DNA of 64,000 nucleotides from Yersinia bercovieri ATCC 43970 (GTDB taxonomy: Bacteria; Pseudomonadota; Gammaproteobacteria; Enterobacterales; Enterobacteriaceae): assembly GCF_013282745.1 (NCBI RefSeq), contig NZ_CP054044.1:806001-870000 (forward strand). Direction: 5' to 3'. The position numbers were made by a program, and so were the translations under genes. Below the pieces are notes generated by a model. The model was given only the letters and a program-made list of their open reading frames with translations, made no database searches and was not told the DNA's origin. Each line of letters opens with the position of its first letter. Position 1 is the stretch's first letter. Positions 51,829 to 63,870 of the stretch are shown here, piece after piece.

Positions 51829-52524
51829 AATCTTGGCACTACCTGTCTGAAAAGAACCCAAGGTTACCCGCCAACGATGTTGTGCGCGATGACAGAGATC
51901 AACTCCCATGCCCTTGGGTGCAACTTCGCATAACCATTCATTATAAATGCAAATAAAATCACTTGACCGATGATTAAATTTTCTTATTTGCACCAAGCCC
52001 TTAGCGCTTCTATTACAATTCAGTGAAAAATAGTTTTAAACATCAATAAATATAATAAAAGCAGCATATAACTCCAGCATCCCCGTCAGCACTAGCATGG
52101 TGCAGAGATTTGTCGATTGCACTATAGTGAGACAGCTCACATTTCTAGGTCTACTGCACAATGCATCCGACGGGTTGAAAATGCCAATAACCTATTATTT
52201 TTCATGGCGATAAAGCCACTTATCACCTTAAAGATATATCTTAAGCCTATATTTGACCTGAGTATTCTTTCTCGCTAAGTTGGAGGTCCGCTGGAAGCTT
52301 TCTAGACGGGCAAACGTCTAGTCATAATTATGCAGTAATTTAAGACTCCCTCTTAAAACAAGTCTTTTACCACTTGTGAGAACCGCCACAAGAGGCCATT
52401 GGCGGAGGGCGGAAAAGCAGATTTGCCGCGAAATACGCGCCTGTCAGCCCACACCGCCTCAGTCACGATGTCCTTCTGGAGTCGGTTTGTGAGAGTCTCG
52501 CAGAGCCTGGGGAGGTTCACTGAT
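51829..52524. other. Long divergent intergenic region yhcC / gltB
   Basis: About 700 bases with no gene. Notable elements: inverted repeat CTAGACG/CGTCTAG (52302-52321), CTTGTG/CACAAG at about 52372-52391, and a Shine-Dalgarno GGAGG before gltB. In E. coli the gltB promoter is controlled by Lrp and other nitrogen regulators; I cannot point to a definite binding site. Confidence 0.45.
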
Positions 52525-55500
52525 ATGTTGTACGATAAATCCCAAGAAAGGGACAACTGTGGTTTCGGCCTAATCGCCCACATAGAAGGCGAACCTAGCC
52601 ATAAGGTCGTGCGTACCGCTATACACGCACTGGCCCGCATGCAACACCGTGGCGCGATCCTTGCTGATGGCAAGACTGGCGACGGCTGTGGCCTGCTTTT
52701 ACAAAAACCGGATCGCTTTTTCCGGATGGTCGCTGAAGAACGCGGATGGCGTTTGGCCAAAAACTATGCCGTCGGCATGATGTTCCTCAGTCAGGACGAA
52801 GAACTCGCCAAGGCAAGCCGCCGCATTGTAGAAGAAGAGTTGCAAAACGAAACGCTGTCGATTATCGGCTGGCGTGAAGTGCCGACCAACCCAGATGTTC
52901 TTGGTGAAATCGCTCTCTCCTCCCTGCCTCGGATTGAACAAATTTTTGTGAACGCCCCTGCGGGTTGGCGTCCACGTGATATGGAGCGCCGCCTGTTTGT
53001 GGCGCGTCGCCGTATCGAAAAGCGGATTTCAGGTGACAAAGATTTCTACGTTTGTAGTTTCTCTAACCTGGTGACGATCTATAAAGGCTTATGTATGCCT
53101 GCGGATCTACCCCGCTTTTATCTTGATTTGGCTGACCTGCGCCTTGAATCGGCAATTTGCCTGTTCCATCAGCGCTTCTCAACCAACACCGTGCCGCGCT
53201 GGCCGCTGGCTCAGCCGTTCCGCTATCTGGCCCATAACGGCGAAATCAATACCATCGCCGGTAACCGCCAATGGGCGCGCGCACGTGCTTACAAATTCAA
53301 AACGCCATTAATCCCCGATTTGCAGGATGCAGCGCCATTCGTCAATGAGACCGGCTCAGATTCTAGCTCGCTGGATAACATGCTGGAGCTGTTCCTCAGT
53401 GGCGGCATGGACTTGATCCGCGCCATGCGCCTGCTGGTGCCACCGGCCTGGCAGAACAACCCGGATATGGATACCGACCTGCGCGCCTTCTTTGACTTCA
53501 ACTCCATGCATATGGAGCCATGGGATGGCCCGGCGGGGATCGTGATGTCAGATGGCCGTTATGCGGCTTGTAACCTTGACCGTAATGGCCTGCGCCCTGC
53601 GCGCTACGTCATCACCAAAGACAAGCTGATCACCTGCGCCTCTGAAGTCGGTATCTGGGATTACCAGCCCGATGAAGTGATTGAAAAAGGCCGCGTCGGC
53701 CCCGGCGAACTGATGGTGATCGATACCCGCAGTGGCAAGATCCTGCACTCTGCCGAAACCGATAACGACCTGAAAAGCCGCCACCCGTATAAAGAGTGGA
53801 TGGAGAAGAACGTTAAGCGCCTGGTGCCGTTCGAAGATTTGCCGGAAGATCAGGTGGGCAGCCGCCAGTTAGATGATTCGACACTGGAAACCTACCAGAA
53901 ACAGTTTGGTTACAGCAGCGAAGAGCTGGATCAAGTCATCCGCGTGCTGGGTGAAATTGGTCAGGAAGCGACCGGTTCAATGGGCGATGATACCCCATTT
54001 GCCGTGCTGTCCAGCGGCCCACGCATTATTTACGATTACTTCCGCCAGCAGTTCGCCCAGGTGACCAACCCGCCAATCGATCCGCTGCGTGAAGCGCACG
54101 TCATGTCACTGGCCACCAGTATCGGCCGTGAAATGAATGTGTTCTCCGAAGCGGAAGGTCAGGCGCACCGTCTGAGCTTCAAGTCGCCCATCTTGCTGTT
54201 CTCCGATTTCCAGCAGCTCACCACGCTGGAAGGGGAGCACTACCGCGCCGATCGTCTGGATTTAAGCTTTGATCCCGCTGAAACTGATTTAGAACAAGCG
54301 GTGCTCGCCCTGTGCGAAGAAGCGGAGCGCAAAGTGCGTGATGGTGCCGTGATGTTGGTGCTGTCAGATCGTGCTATTGCCCCGAATCGTCTGCCGGTTC
54401 CGGCTCCGATGGCAGTTGGCGCTATCCAGACCCGCCTGGTAGAGAAAAACCTGCGCTGCGACGCCAACATTATTGTTGAAACCGCCAGCGCCCGCGACCC
54501 ACATCACTTCGCGGTGCTACTCGGTTTTGGTGCAACTGCGATTTACCCTTATTTAGCTTATGAATCATTGGCTAAATTGGTTGATTCCCAGGCTATTGAT
54601 AAGAAGTATCGCGATGTGATGCTTAACTATCGTAATGGGATCAATAAGGGCCTGTACAAAATCATGTCCAAAATGGGCATCTCCACCGTCGCCTCATACC
54701 GCTGCTCTAAACTGTTTGAAGCAGTTGGCCTGCATCGTGAACTGACTGATCTCTGTTTCCAGGGTGTGGTGAGCCGTATCGGCGGGGCCAGCTTCAGCGA
54801 TTTCCAGCAGGATTTGCAGAATCTCTCCAAACGCGCCTGGTTAAAACGTAAGCCATTGGATCAGGGCGGTTTACTGAAATTTGTTCATAACGGTGAATAC
54901 CATGCCTATAACCCGGATGTGGTCAGCACCTTACAAACTGCGGTTCACAGCGGCGAATATAGCGATTATCAGGCTTATGCCAAATTGGTAAATGAGCGCC
55001 CGATCGCCACACTGCGTGATCTGTTGGCAATCAAACCGCAAGGTACGCCGATCCCTGTCGATCAGGTGGAGCCGGCTGAATCCCTATTCACCCGCTTTGA
55101 TACCGCCGCGATGTCTATCGGCGCACTCAGCCCAGAAGCCCATGAGTCACTGGCTATCGCCATGAACAGCCTCGGCGGCTTCTCTAACTCCGGCGAAGGC
55201 GGCGAAGATCCGGCCCGTTACGGCACCAATAAGGTCTCCCGTATCAAGCAGGTGGCCTCGGGTCGTTTTGGCGTCACACCGGCGTATCTGGTGAATGCTG
55301 ATGTTATCCAGATCAAGGTAGCCCAAGGGGCGAAACCGGGTGAAGGCGGTCAATTACCGGGTGATAAAGTCACGCCGTATATTGCCAAACTGCGTTATTC
55401 CGTGCCGGGTGTGACCTTGATCTCCCCGCCACCGCACCATGATATTTACTCAATTGAAGACCTGGCGCAGCTGATTTTCGACTTGAAACAGGTCAATCCG

Positions 55501-56985
55501 AAGGCATTGATTTCAGTGAAATTGGTCTCTGAGCCGGGTGTGGGCACCATTGCCACTGGTGTAGCGAAAGCCTACGCCGATCTGATTACCATTGCTGGCT
55601 ACGACGGCGGCACTGGTGCTAGCCCACTTTCGTCGGTGAAATATGCCGGTTGTCCGTGGGAGCTGGGGCTGGTTGAAACACAGCAAGCACTGGTTGCCAA
55701 TGGCTTGCGCCATAAAATCCGCCTGCAAGTGGATGGCGGCCTGAAAACGGGTGTTGATATTGTTAAAGCGGCGATTCTGGGGGCAGAGAGCTTCGGTTTC
55801 GGCACTGGCCCTATGGTGGCCCTGGGTTGTAAATACCTGCGTATTTGCCACCTGAATAACTGCGCCACCGGTGTCGCCACCCAAGATGAGAAACTGCGTC
55901 GTGACCACTATCACGGCTTGCCTGAGCGTGTGGTGAACTACTTCCAATTCATTGCGCGGGAAACCCGTGAGATCATGGCCGAGCTGGGTGTACGCCAACT
56001 GGTTGATTTGATTGGCCGTACCGACATGCTGCTGGAGCTGGATGGCATCTCCGCCAAACAGAACAAGCTGGATCTGTCGCCAATGCTGAAAACCGCCACG
56101 CCACATCCGGGCAAAGCACTCTATTGCACCGAAAGTAACCCACCGTTCGACAAAGGGTCACTGAACAAAGAGTTGCTGTCGCAGGCCGAGTCACATATTG
56201 AAGCCAAACACAGCAAAACGTTCTACTTTGATATCCGCAACACTGACCGCTCGGTAGGCGCGTCATTGTCCGGCGCGATTGCCACTAAACATGGCGATCA
56301 AGGTATGGCGACTGATCCCATCAAAGCTTACTTCTCCGGCACTGCCGGTCAGAGCTTTGGCGTCTGGAATGCCGGCGGCGTTGAGCTGACCCTGACTGGC
56401 GATGCCAACGACTATGTGGGTAAAGGGATGGCGGGAGGCCGTATCGCGGTGCGCCCTCCGGTGGGTTCTAACTTCCGTAGCCACGAAGCCAGCATTGTCG
56501 GTAACACCTGCCTGTATGGTGCCACTGGCGGTAAACTGTTCGCCGCAGGCCGTGCCGGTGAGCGTTTCGCGGTGCGTAACTCCGGTGCTATCACCGTGGT
56601 TGAAGGTATCGGCGATAACGGTTGTGAATATATGACTGGCGGAATTGTTTGCGTACTGGGTCGCACCGGGATTAACTTCGGTGCCGGTATGACCGGTGGT
56701 TTCGCTTACGTTCTTGATGAAGACGGTGAATTCCGTAAACGTGTTAACCCTGAACTGGTAGAGGTCCTGGATGTCGATCAACTGGCCATCCATGAAGAGC
56801 ATCTGCGTGGGCTGATCACTGAACATGTTCAGTTGACAGGTTCTAGCCGTGGCGAAGAGATTCTGGCTAACTGGCCGGAGTGGGTGACCAAGTTTGCTTT
56901 GGTTAAACCGAAATCCAGCGATGTGAAAGCACTGTTGGGCCACCGTAGCCGTTCCGCAGCTGAGCTGCGGATTCAAGCGCAGTAA
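52525..56985 (+). CDS. gltB: Glutamate synthase large subunit
   Basis: NADPH-dependent glutamate formation from glutamine and 2-oxoglutarate. Start at ATG 52525 (MLYDKSQERDN) with GGAGG ten bases upstream gives 1486 aa; a frame from 52399 is less likely. Order: Ntn-hydrolase glutaminase domain whose catalytic Cys (DN|CGFG) follows the short propeptide; central and FMN synthase domains; 3Fe-4S cluster cysteines in CKYLRICHLNNCATG (about 1060); C-terminal beta-helix. Together with GltD it forms the GOGAT complex. Confidence 0.98.
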   Translation: MLYDKSQERDNCGFGLIAHIEGEPSHKVVRTAIHALARMQHRGAILADGKTGDGCGLLLQKPDRFFRMVAEERGWRLAKNYAVGMMFLSQDEELAKASRRIVEEELQNETLSIIGWREVPTNPDVLGEIALSSLPRIEQIFVNAPAGWRPRDMERRLFVARRRIEKRISGDKDFYVCSFSNLVTIYKGLCMPADLPRFYLDLADLRLESAICLFHQRFSTNTVPRWPLAQPFRYLAHNGEINTIAGNRQWARARAYKFKTPLIPDLQDAAPFVNETGSDSSSLDNMLELFLSGGMDLIRAMRLLVPPAWQNNPDMDTDLRAFFDFNSMHMEPWDGPAGIVMSDGRYAACNLDRNGLRPARYVITKDKLITCASEVGIWDYQPDEVIEKGRVGPGELMVIDTRSGKILHSAETDNDLKSRHPYKEWMEKNVKRLVPFEDLPEDQVGSRQLDDSTLETYQKQFGYSSEELDQVIRVLGEIGQEATGSMGDDTPFAVLSSGPRIIYDYFRQQFAQVTNPPIDPLREAHVMSLATSIGREMNVFSEAEGQAHRLSFKSPILLFSDFQQLTTLEGEHYRADRLDLSFDPAETDLEQAVLALCEEAERKVRDGAVMLVLSDRAIAPNRLPVPAPMAVGAIQTRLVEKNLRCDANIIVETASARDPHHFAVLLGFGATAIYPYLAYESLAKLVDSQAIDKKYRDVMLNYRNGINKGLYKIMSKMGISTVASYRCSKLFEAVGLHRELTDLCFQGVVSRIGGASFSDFQQDLQNLSKRAWLKRKPLDQGGLLKFVHNGEYHAYNPDVVSTLQTAVHSGEYSDYQAYAKLVNERPIATLRDLLAIKPQGTPIPVDQVEPAESLFTRFDTAAMSIGALSPEAHESLAIAMNSLGGFSNSGEGGEDPARYGTNKVSRIKQVASGRFGVTPAYLVNADVIQIKVAQGAKPGEGGQLPGDKVTPYIAKLRYSVPGVTLISPPPHHDIYSIEDLAQLIFDLKQVNPKALISVKLVSEPGVGTIATGVAKAYADLITIAGYDGGTGASPLSSVKYAGCPWELGLVETQQALVANGLRHKIRLQVDGGLKTGVDIVKAAILGAESFGFGTGPMVALGCKYLRICHLNNCATGVATQDEKLRRDHYHGLPERVVNYFQFIARETREIMAELGVRQLVDLIGRTDMLLELDGISAKQNKLDLSPMLKTATPHPGKALYCTESNPPFDKGSLNKELLSQAESHIEAKHSKTFYFDIRNTDRSVGASLSGAIATKHGDQGMATDPIKAYFSGTAGQSFGVWNAGGVELTLTGDANDYVGKGMAGGRIAVRPPVGSNFRSHEASIVGNTCLYGATGGKLFAAGRAGERFAVRNSGAITVVEGIGDNGCEYMTGGIVCVLGRTGINFGAGMTGGFAYVLDEDGEFRKRVNPELVEVLDVDQLAIHEEHLRGLITEHVQLTGSSRGEEILANWPEWVTKFALVKPKSSDVKALLGHRSRSAAELRIQAQ

Positions 56986-58413
<1,428 letters not shown>

Positions 58414-58443
58414 TACTCAGGATTTTTCGATCATTTAATGGTA

Positions 58444-58620
58444 TTGAGGGCTGGTTATCCAGCCCTCAAGTCGATGACAAACCCAACATTAAGCCAGATG
58501 TGTGAAGGGGCGACTGCCCCTAGGGGCGCTTCGGTCGCTTACGCGACTACGACCCCAACGGAACATTCCCCCTTCAATCAATTTGGTCAATGGTATAATG
58601 GCTGGCTATCCAGCATTTTT
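58444..58620. other. Palindromic, structured intergenic segment after gltD
   Basis: It begins with a perfect 11-bp hairpin (TTGAGGGCTGG 58444-58454 / CCAGCCCTCAA 58459-58469). It includes a GC-rich folded block bounded by GAAGGGG (58504-58510) and CCCCCTTC (58568-58575) with internal GTCGC-TTAC-GCGAC, and ends with a second hairpin (GCTGG/CCAGC 58601-58614) followed by ATTTTT. The first and last hairpins are similar in sequence. It is not an ERIC; it may be a palindromic MITE of a Yersinia type, and the last hairpin can terminate gltBD. Confidence 0.6.
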
Positions 58621-58790
58621 ATGAGTTTATCCCCCCCACCCAAGATTTTGTAACAATCTCACCCCCCTTATTTGCAGCATTTTAACCGTGAAGCGCTATA
58701 GTAAAGGCCGAGTTTATATTGGCTTTTGGGCCGACACCGCTTGGCCTACTTATCTTGTTACGCCCCGTTTTAAAGAAAGGATCATCTGTT

Positions 58791-59276
58791 ATGAAATCTC
58801 ACTTACTTTTTATTGCTGGCGGATTGCTGGCGATGAGTGGCAGCGCATTGGCGATGTCGCTGAATTATCAAGAAGTTGGCTATAACATTGAGGCACGTGG
58901 TGCCCGCGCAGTGGTGGCTGAACTGGCAAAAGCTGGGCAACTGCCAGCGGTAGAGAATAATATCAAACTGGGTGATGATAATTGGATTGCCATGGCCCCT
59001 AAACTGGCCGATGGGGGGAACGCAAATTTCACCGCAGGGGTAAAATCAGCACTCTCTTCCGCACTGATTTACAACCCAGCCGCAGTACTAAAAGCGGTAA
59101 GTGATAGCAAAACACTCAAATTATCAGAGATTTGTACCGCGCCAGCTGATATCAAAGATAGTGCCGCCAAAGCTAACTTCCAGCAGCGCGCCTCTCATAC
59201 TTTATCCACGATCAGAAATAGCGACATGATGAGCCAGCGTGATAACTGCCTGGCTGAATTGAAAAAGTTATCTTGA
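58791..59276 (+). CDS. Hypothetical periplasmic protein, 161 aa
   Basis: Start ATG 58791 with AAAGGA nine bases upstream; the longer frame from 58719 is unsupported. Signal peptide MKSHLLFIAGGLLAMSGSALA, then a mostly helical mature part (RGARAVVAELAKAGQLPAVE, DDNWIAMAPKLADGG) with two cysteines (SEICTAP, DNCLAEL) that may form a disulphide. I do not recognise the family. Convergent with sspB through a shared hairpin at 59298. Confidence 0.8.
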   Translation: MKSHLLFIAGGLLAMSGSALAMSLNYQEVGYNIEARGARAVVAELAKAGQLPAVENNIKLGDDNWIAMAPKLADGGNANFTAGVKSALSSALIYNPAAVLKAVSDSKTLKLSEICTAPADIKDSAAKANFQQRASHTLSTIRNSDMMSQRDNCLAELKKLS

Positions 59277-59297
59277 TTATTGGTTATGAGGAAATGA

Positions 59298-59321
59298 TAA
59301 GGGCGGCCAATGCCGCCCTTA
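59298..59321. terminator. Bidirectional hairpin between the hypothetical gene and sspB
   Basis: TAAGGGCGGC (59298-59307) pairs with GCCGCCCTTA (59312-59321), loop CAAT. Shared by convergent genes; neither side has a strong T run. Confidence 0.65.
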
Positions 59322-59354
59322 GAAAGACTAATACTTTGCTTGAAAACGAAGGGG

Positions 59355-59870
59355 CTACTTAACGACCCGCAATGCTGGGCGACCACCACTGCGTGGCGGT
59401 TGTGGCGGCTCATCATCAGGTGAACCATTATCGTCTTGCGAAGATGGTGTTTCGTCCGTGACTAACATCAGATTGTCAGCCGGTGCGTTATTGCCCTCTT
59501 CCTCTTCGATGCCCTCGAAATTACCCTCAGCATCCGAATCGTAAGCCTCTTCAGGTTCAAACATGGTGCCAGAACCATTTTCTCGCGCATAAATTGCCAC
59601 TATCGCAGCCATAGGTACGATGACCTGACGCGGTACGCCACCAAAACGGGCATTGAAGCTCACGCCATCATTACCCAGTTCCAGGTTACCCACGGCGCGC
59701 GGTGCCACATTCAATACAATCTGCCCATCACGTGCAAACTCCATTGGCACCGAAACACCTGGCCTTGTCACATCAACCACCAGATGTGGCGTCAGTTGAT
59801 TATCAATCAACCATTCGTAAAATGCGCGTAACAGATAGGGACGGCGCGGAGACATATCCGACATCTCCAT
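59355..59870 (-). CDS. sspB: SspB, ClpXP adaptor
   Basis: Delivers ssrA-tagged substrates to ClpXP. 171 residues: a conserved N-terminal substrate-binding dimer domain (RPYLLRAFYEWLIDNQLTPH near 10-28), an acidic disordered linker (EGNFEGIEEEEGNN...), and the C-terminal ClpX-binding tail GRPALRVVK. Downstream of sspA by 5 bases. Confidence 0.97.
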   Translation of the reverse strand: MEMSDMSPRRPYLLRAFYEWLIDNQLTPHLVVDVTRPGVSVPMEFARDGQIVLNVAPRAVGNLELGNDGVSFNARFGGVPRQVIVPMAAIVAIYARENGSGTMFEPEEAYDSDAEGNFEGIEEEEGNNAPADNLMLVTDETPSSQDDNGSPDDEPPQPPRSGGRPALRVVK

Positions 59871-59875
59871 AGCAA

Positions 59876-60517
59876 TTAACCTCGGGTTTTCAGGTGCATT
59901 TCACGTTCAGCTTCAGTCAGGGAAGCCAGGAACGCATCACGCTCAAACACACGTGTCATATAGCCTTTCAACTCTTTAGAACCCGCGCCAGTTAGCTCGA
60001 TGCCCAATACTGGCAAGCGCCACAACAGCGGAGCTAAATAGCAATCAACCAGGCTGAACTCTTCGCTCAGGAAGTAAGGCGTTTCATTGAATACTGGGGC
60101 GATAGAGAGCAGAACCTCGCGCAGTTGCTTACGTGCTGCTTCTGCCTCCTGTGCATTGCCCTGCTCAATTTTATGCATCAGGGTGTACCAGTCTTTCTCA
60201 ATGCGGTGCATCATCAAACGACTGCTACCACGAGCAACTGGGTATACCGGCATCAATGGCGGGTGAGGGAAACGCTCATCCAGATACTCCATGATGATGC
60301 GGGATTCATATAATGTCAGCTCGCGATCAACCAAAGTAGGGACGGTCTGGTAGGGATTGAGGTCAATCAGGTCCTGCGGCAGATTACCAGCTTCAACCTG
60401 CTCAATCTCAACACTGACACCTTTCTCCGCCAGTACGATACGTACTTGATGGCTAAAAATGTCGGTCGGGCCGGAAAACAGCGTCATTACCGAACGTTTG
60501 TTGGCAGCGACAGCCAT
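59876..60517 (-). CDS. sspA: SspA, stringent starvation protein A
   Basis: RNA polymerase-associated GST-fold protein that affects H-NS, acid tolerance and, in Yersinia, virulence. Start ATG 60517 with GGAGG five bases upstream; 213 aa. N-terminal thioredoxin-like domain (LFSGPTDIFSHQVRI near 14-28) without a catalytic residue, then an all-helical domain. The PHP surface residues important for SspA activity are present (FPHPPLMPV near 88). Confidence 0.97.
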   Translation of the reverse strand: MAVAANKRSVMTLFSGPTDIFSHQVRIVLAEKGVSVEIEQVEAGNLPQDLIDLNPYQTVPTLVDRELTLYESRIIMEYLDERFPHPPLMPVYPVARGSSRLMMHRIEKDWYTLMHKIEQGNAQEAEAARKQLREVLLSIAPVFNETPYFLSEEFSLVDCYLAPLLWRLPVLGIELTGAGSKELKGYMTRVFERDAFLASLTEAEREMHLKTRG

Positions 60518-60860
60518 GAAAACCTCCAAGATTATCTAGAAAACAGTGCGAATAGCCCACGGTGAGGTTGCTATCCTGAGTCGTTTTACCGCCAGTTCGC
60601 AATCTCGACAGCTGCTGCCGTAAATAAGCCTTGGTCGAGAGAATAATTCAGCCAGGGAGATAGACGGGCGCCAACAGTTCGCCGAACAGGCACAAAAGTG
60701 AGTGATAGTTTACCAGATTTTGAATGTTTTGTGGGGGTGGTACGGCTATTTCATAAAAAATCGTCTATCTGACAATTAGTTAGCGGCAAAAAATATAATA
60801 TATGGCGTGGTAGGGAGGTGTTTTTCAGATATGTTTTTCAAATATATTTTTCAGAGAAAT
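60518..60860. other. sspA upstream region
   Basis: About 340 bases without a gene between sspA and rpsI; both are on the minus strand, so it holds the sspAB promoter. An AT-rich block near 60780-60860 precedes the rpsI terminator. Confidence 0.45.
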
Positions 60861-60884
60861 AAAAAAACCCGGTGAAACACCGGG
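60861..60884 (-). terminator. Rho-independent terminator of rplM-rpsI
   Basis: On the minus strand CCCGGTG (complement of 60878-60884) pairs with CACCGGG (complement of 60868-60874) and is followed by a run of seven T (complement of 60861-60867). Confidence 0.93.
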
Positions 60885-60920
60885 CTTTTACCATCAATCT
60901 GATGCCATAAAGGCAAAAAA

Positions 60921-62075
<1,155 letters not shown>

Positions 62076-63203
62076 TTACGGCAGATGCGGCAAAGAGAGA
62101 TACTCTTCACTCTGCATCTCTTGTAGCCGCGATAAGCAGCGCTGATATTCGAATTTGAGGCGCTCACCACCATAAATCTCGAACATAGAAGTTTCAGCCG
62201 CAATGATAAGCTTCACTCGCCGCTCGTAGAACTCATCGACTAACGCCAGAAAACGCCGAGCGGTATTCTCATCTCGCGTCTCCATGCGGTGGACATTGTG
62301 CAACAAAACAGTGTGATAGAGTTTCGACAGTGCAATGTAATCCAACTGGCTGCGAGCCTCTTCACACAAAGTATGGAAATCCACCGCCAAAACGCCCTGT
62401 GCCGCGCAAATGGCGGGCAGTGGCCGATGATTCACCTCCAGTACAGGGGCGCGCTCATCCACTTTACCCGCTAACTTGACAAAAATCTCATCCATCGCCT
62501 GCGCGGTTTGTTGACTGAGCGGCGTCAGATAGAGATTCGCTTGAGTTAACGTGCGCAAGCGGTAATCAATACCAGCATCAACATTCATCACGTCACAATA
62601 CTGCTTGATCAATGCAATAGCCGGCAGAAAGCGGGCGCGCTGTAACCCATTTTGGTACAGATTATCCGGTGGAATGTTGGATGTCGCGACCAGTGTAATG
62701 CCTCTGGCGAAGAGTGCGTCCAGCAGTGTTGCCAGCAGCATGGCATCCGTAATATCGGTGACAAAAAACTCATCAAAGCACAGCACATCAGTCTGCATCT
62801 TGAAGTTATCGGCGATAATTTCAAGTGGATTTTCATGACCTTGTAGCTCGGCCAGCTCTTGATGTACCCGCAACATAAAGCGGTGGAAGTGCAATCGCAG
62901 CTTGCGATCACCCGGCAGGCTGTGGAAAAACATATCCATCAGCCAGGTTTTACCGCGCCCGACGCCACCCCACATATATAGGCCCTGAACCGGACGTATG
63001 ACTTTTTTGGCTGACGTGCGCCCAATCAAACGGCTCAACCGCCCACGTAAACCGGTGCCAGTCGGTGGCTCATTCTGGCGCTGTTGCAGTGCGTGATAAA
63101 TTTGGTCTAGTTGGGCTACAGCGCGCCGTTGCACATCATCAGATTGATAGTCACCAGCATCAAGTGCCTGCTGGTAAAGTGTTGTAGGTGTACTTGATTG
63201 CAT
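62076..63203 (-). CDS. zapE: ZapE, AAA+ ATPase of the divisome
   Basis: Start ATG 63203 matches E. coli; 375 residues. Walker A GGVGRGKTWLMD near 80 and Walker B VLCFDEFF near 150, with a conserved TSNIPPDNLY sensor-like segment. ZapE (YhcM, AFG1-like) destabilises FtsZ filaments and is needed in constricting cells under stress. Divergent from zapG. Confidence 0.96.
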   Translation of the reverse strand: MQSSTPTTLYQQALDAGDYQSDDVQRRAVAQLDQIYHALQQRQNEPPTGTGLRGRLSRLIGRTSAKKVIRPVQGLYMWGGVGRGKTWLMDMFFHSLPGDRKLRLHFHRFMLRVHQELAELQGHENPLEIIADNFKMQTDVLCFDEFFVTDITDAMLLATLLDALFARGITLVATSNIPPDNLYQNGLQRARFLPAIALIKQYCDVMNVDAGIDYRLRTLTQANLYLTPLSQQTAQAMDEIFVKLAGKVDERAPVLEVNHRPLPAICAAQGVLAVDFHTLCEEARSQLDYIALSKLYHTVLLHNVHRMETRDENTARRFLALVDEFYERRVKLIIAAETSMFEIYGGERLKFEYQRCLSRLQEMQSEEYLSLPHLP

Positions 63204-63425
63204 GTTTATCACCAATCCCTGATAAAATAGTTATCTACTTTTCGCGCTACTTTCTCACTGATTTATCGTGCAATCGCAGCATTTACCGACTCTATCTCTG
63301 CGGAAAAAACCTGATAACCAAAAGCAAAGTTGCATCAGGATTCCACTCAGACAAGGTTAGCGGTTATAGTGGCTATTATTAAGTGAAAAGTCCTGCTGAA
63401 CAATGAAGTCAAAAAAGGAGTCATC

Positions 63426-63830
63426 ATGACCTGGGAGTATGCGCTTATTGGGTTGGTTGTTGGTATCGTGATTGGCGCGGTAGCTATGCGCTTTGGCAAC
63501 CGCAAATTGCGTCAGCAGCAAGTGCTGCAAAATGAGCTGGAGAAGAGCAAAACAGATTTGGAAGAGTACCGTCAGGAACTGGTTGGGCACTTCGCCCGCA
63601 GTGCTGAGTTGCTGGATAATATGGCTCGCGACTACCGCCAGCTCTATCAGCATATGGCGAAAAGCTCCAATAACTTACTACCGGACTTACCGTTGCAGGA
63701 TAATCCATTCCGCTACCGTCTGACCGAATCTGAGGCCGATAATGATCAGGCACCAGTGAAAATGCCGCCTCGCGACTACTCTGAAGGGGCATCGGGCTTA
63801 TTACGCCCGGAGCATCAGACCCGCGATTAA
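63426..63830 (+). CDS. zapG: ZapG (YhcB), DUF1043 cell-shape/division protein
   Basis: 134 residues. One N-terminal membrane helix (YALIGLVVGIVIGAVAMRF), then a coiled-coil region (about 30-85) and a disordered Pro/Arg-rich tail. In E. coli YhcB/ZapG links envelope biogenesis with division and interacts with RodZ and other proteins. Start ATG 63426 with AGGAG upstream (63417). Confidence 0.95.
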   Translation: MTWEYALIGLVVGIVIGAVAMRFGNRKLRQQQVLQNELEKSKTDLEEYRQELVGHFARSAELLDNMARDYRQLYQHMAKSSNNLLPDLPLQDNPFRYRLTESEADNDQAPVKMPPRDYSEGASGLLRPEHQTRD

Positions 63831-63844
63831 GCACATATATACCA

Positions 63845-63870
63845 TGCTGACTACGCAATCGTAGTCAGCA
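63845..63870 (+). terminator. Terminator-like hairpin after zapG
   Basis: TGCTGACTACG (63845-63855) pairs perfectly with CGTAGTCAGCA (63860-63870), loop CAAT. A T-containing tail (CATTTACACTT) follows, not a clean run. Confidence 0.65.

Noticed and set aside
52302..52321. Possible MetJ operator in the AGACG/CGTCT inverted repeat upstream of gltB
   Set aside because: MetJ needs tandem AGACGTCT-like boxes; here the halves are split by six bases and gltB is not a known MetJ target. Listed only as an inverted repeat.
55513..56976. Several long minus-strand frames across gltB
   Set aside because: Antisense shadows of a strongly conserved gene with high GC third positions; no ribosome sites.
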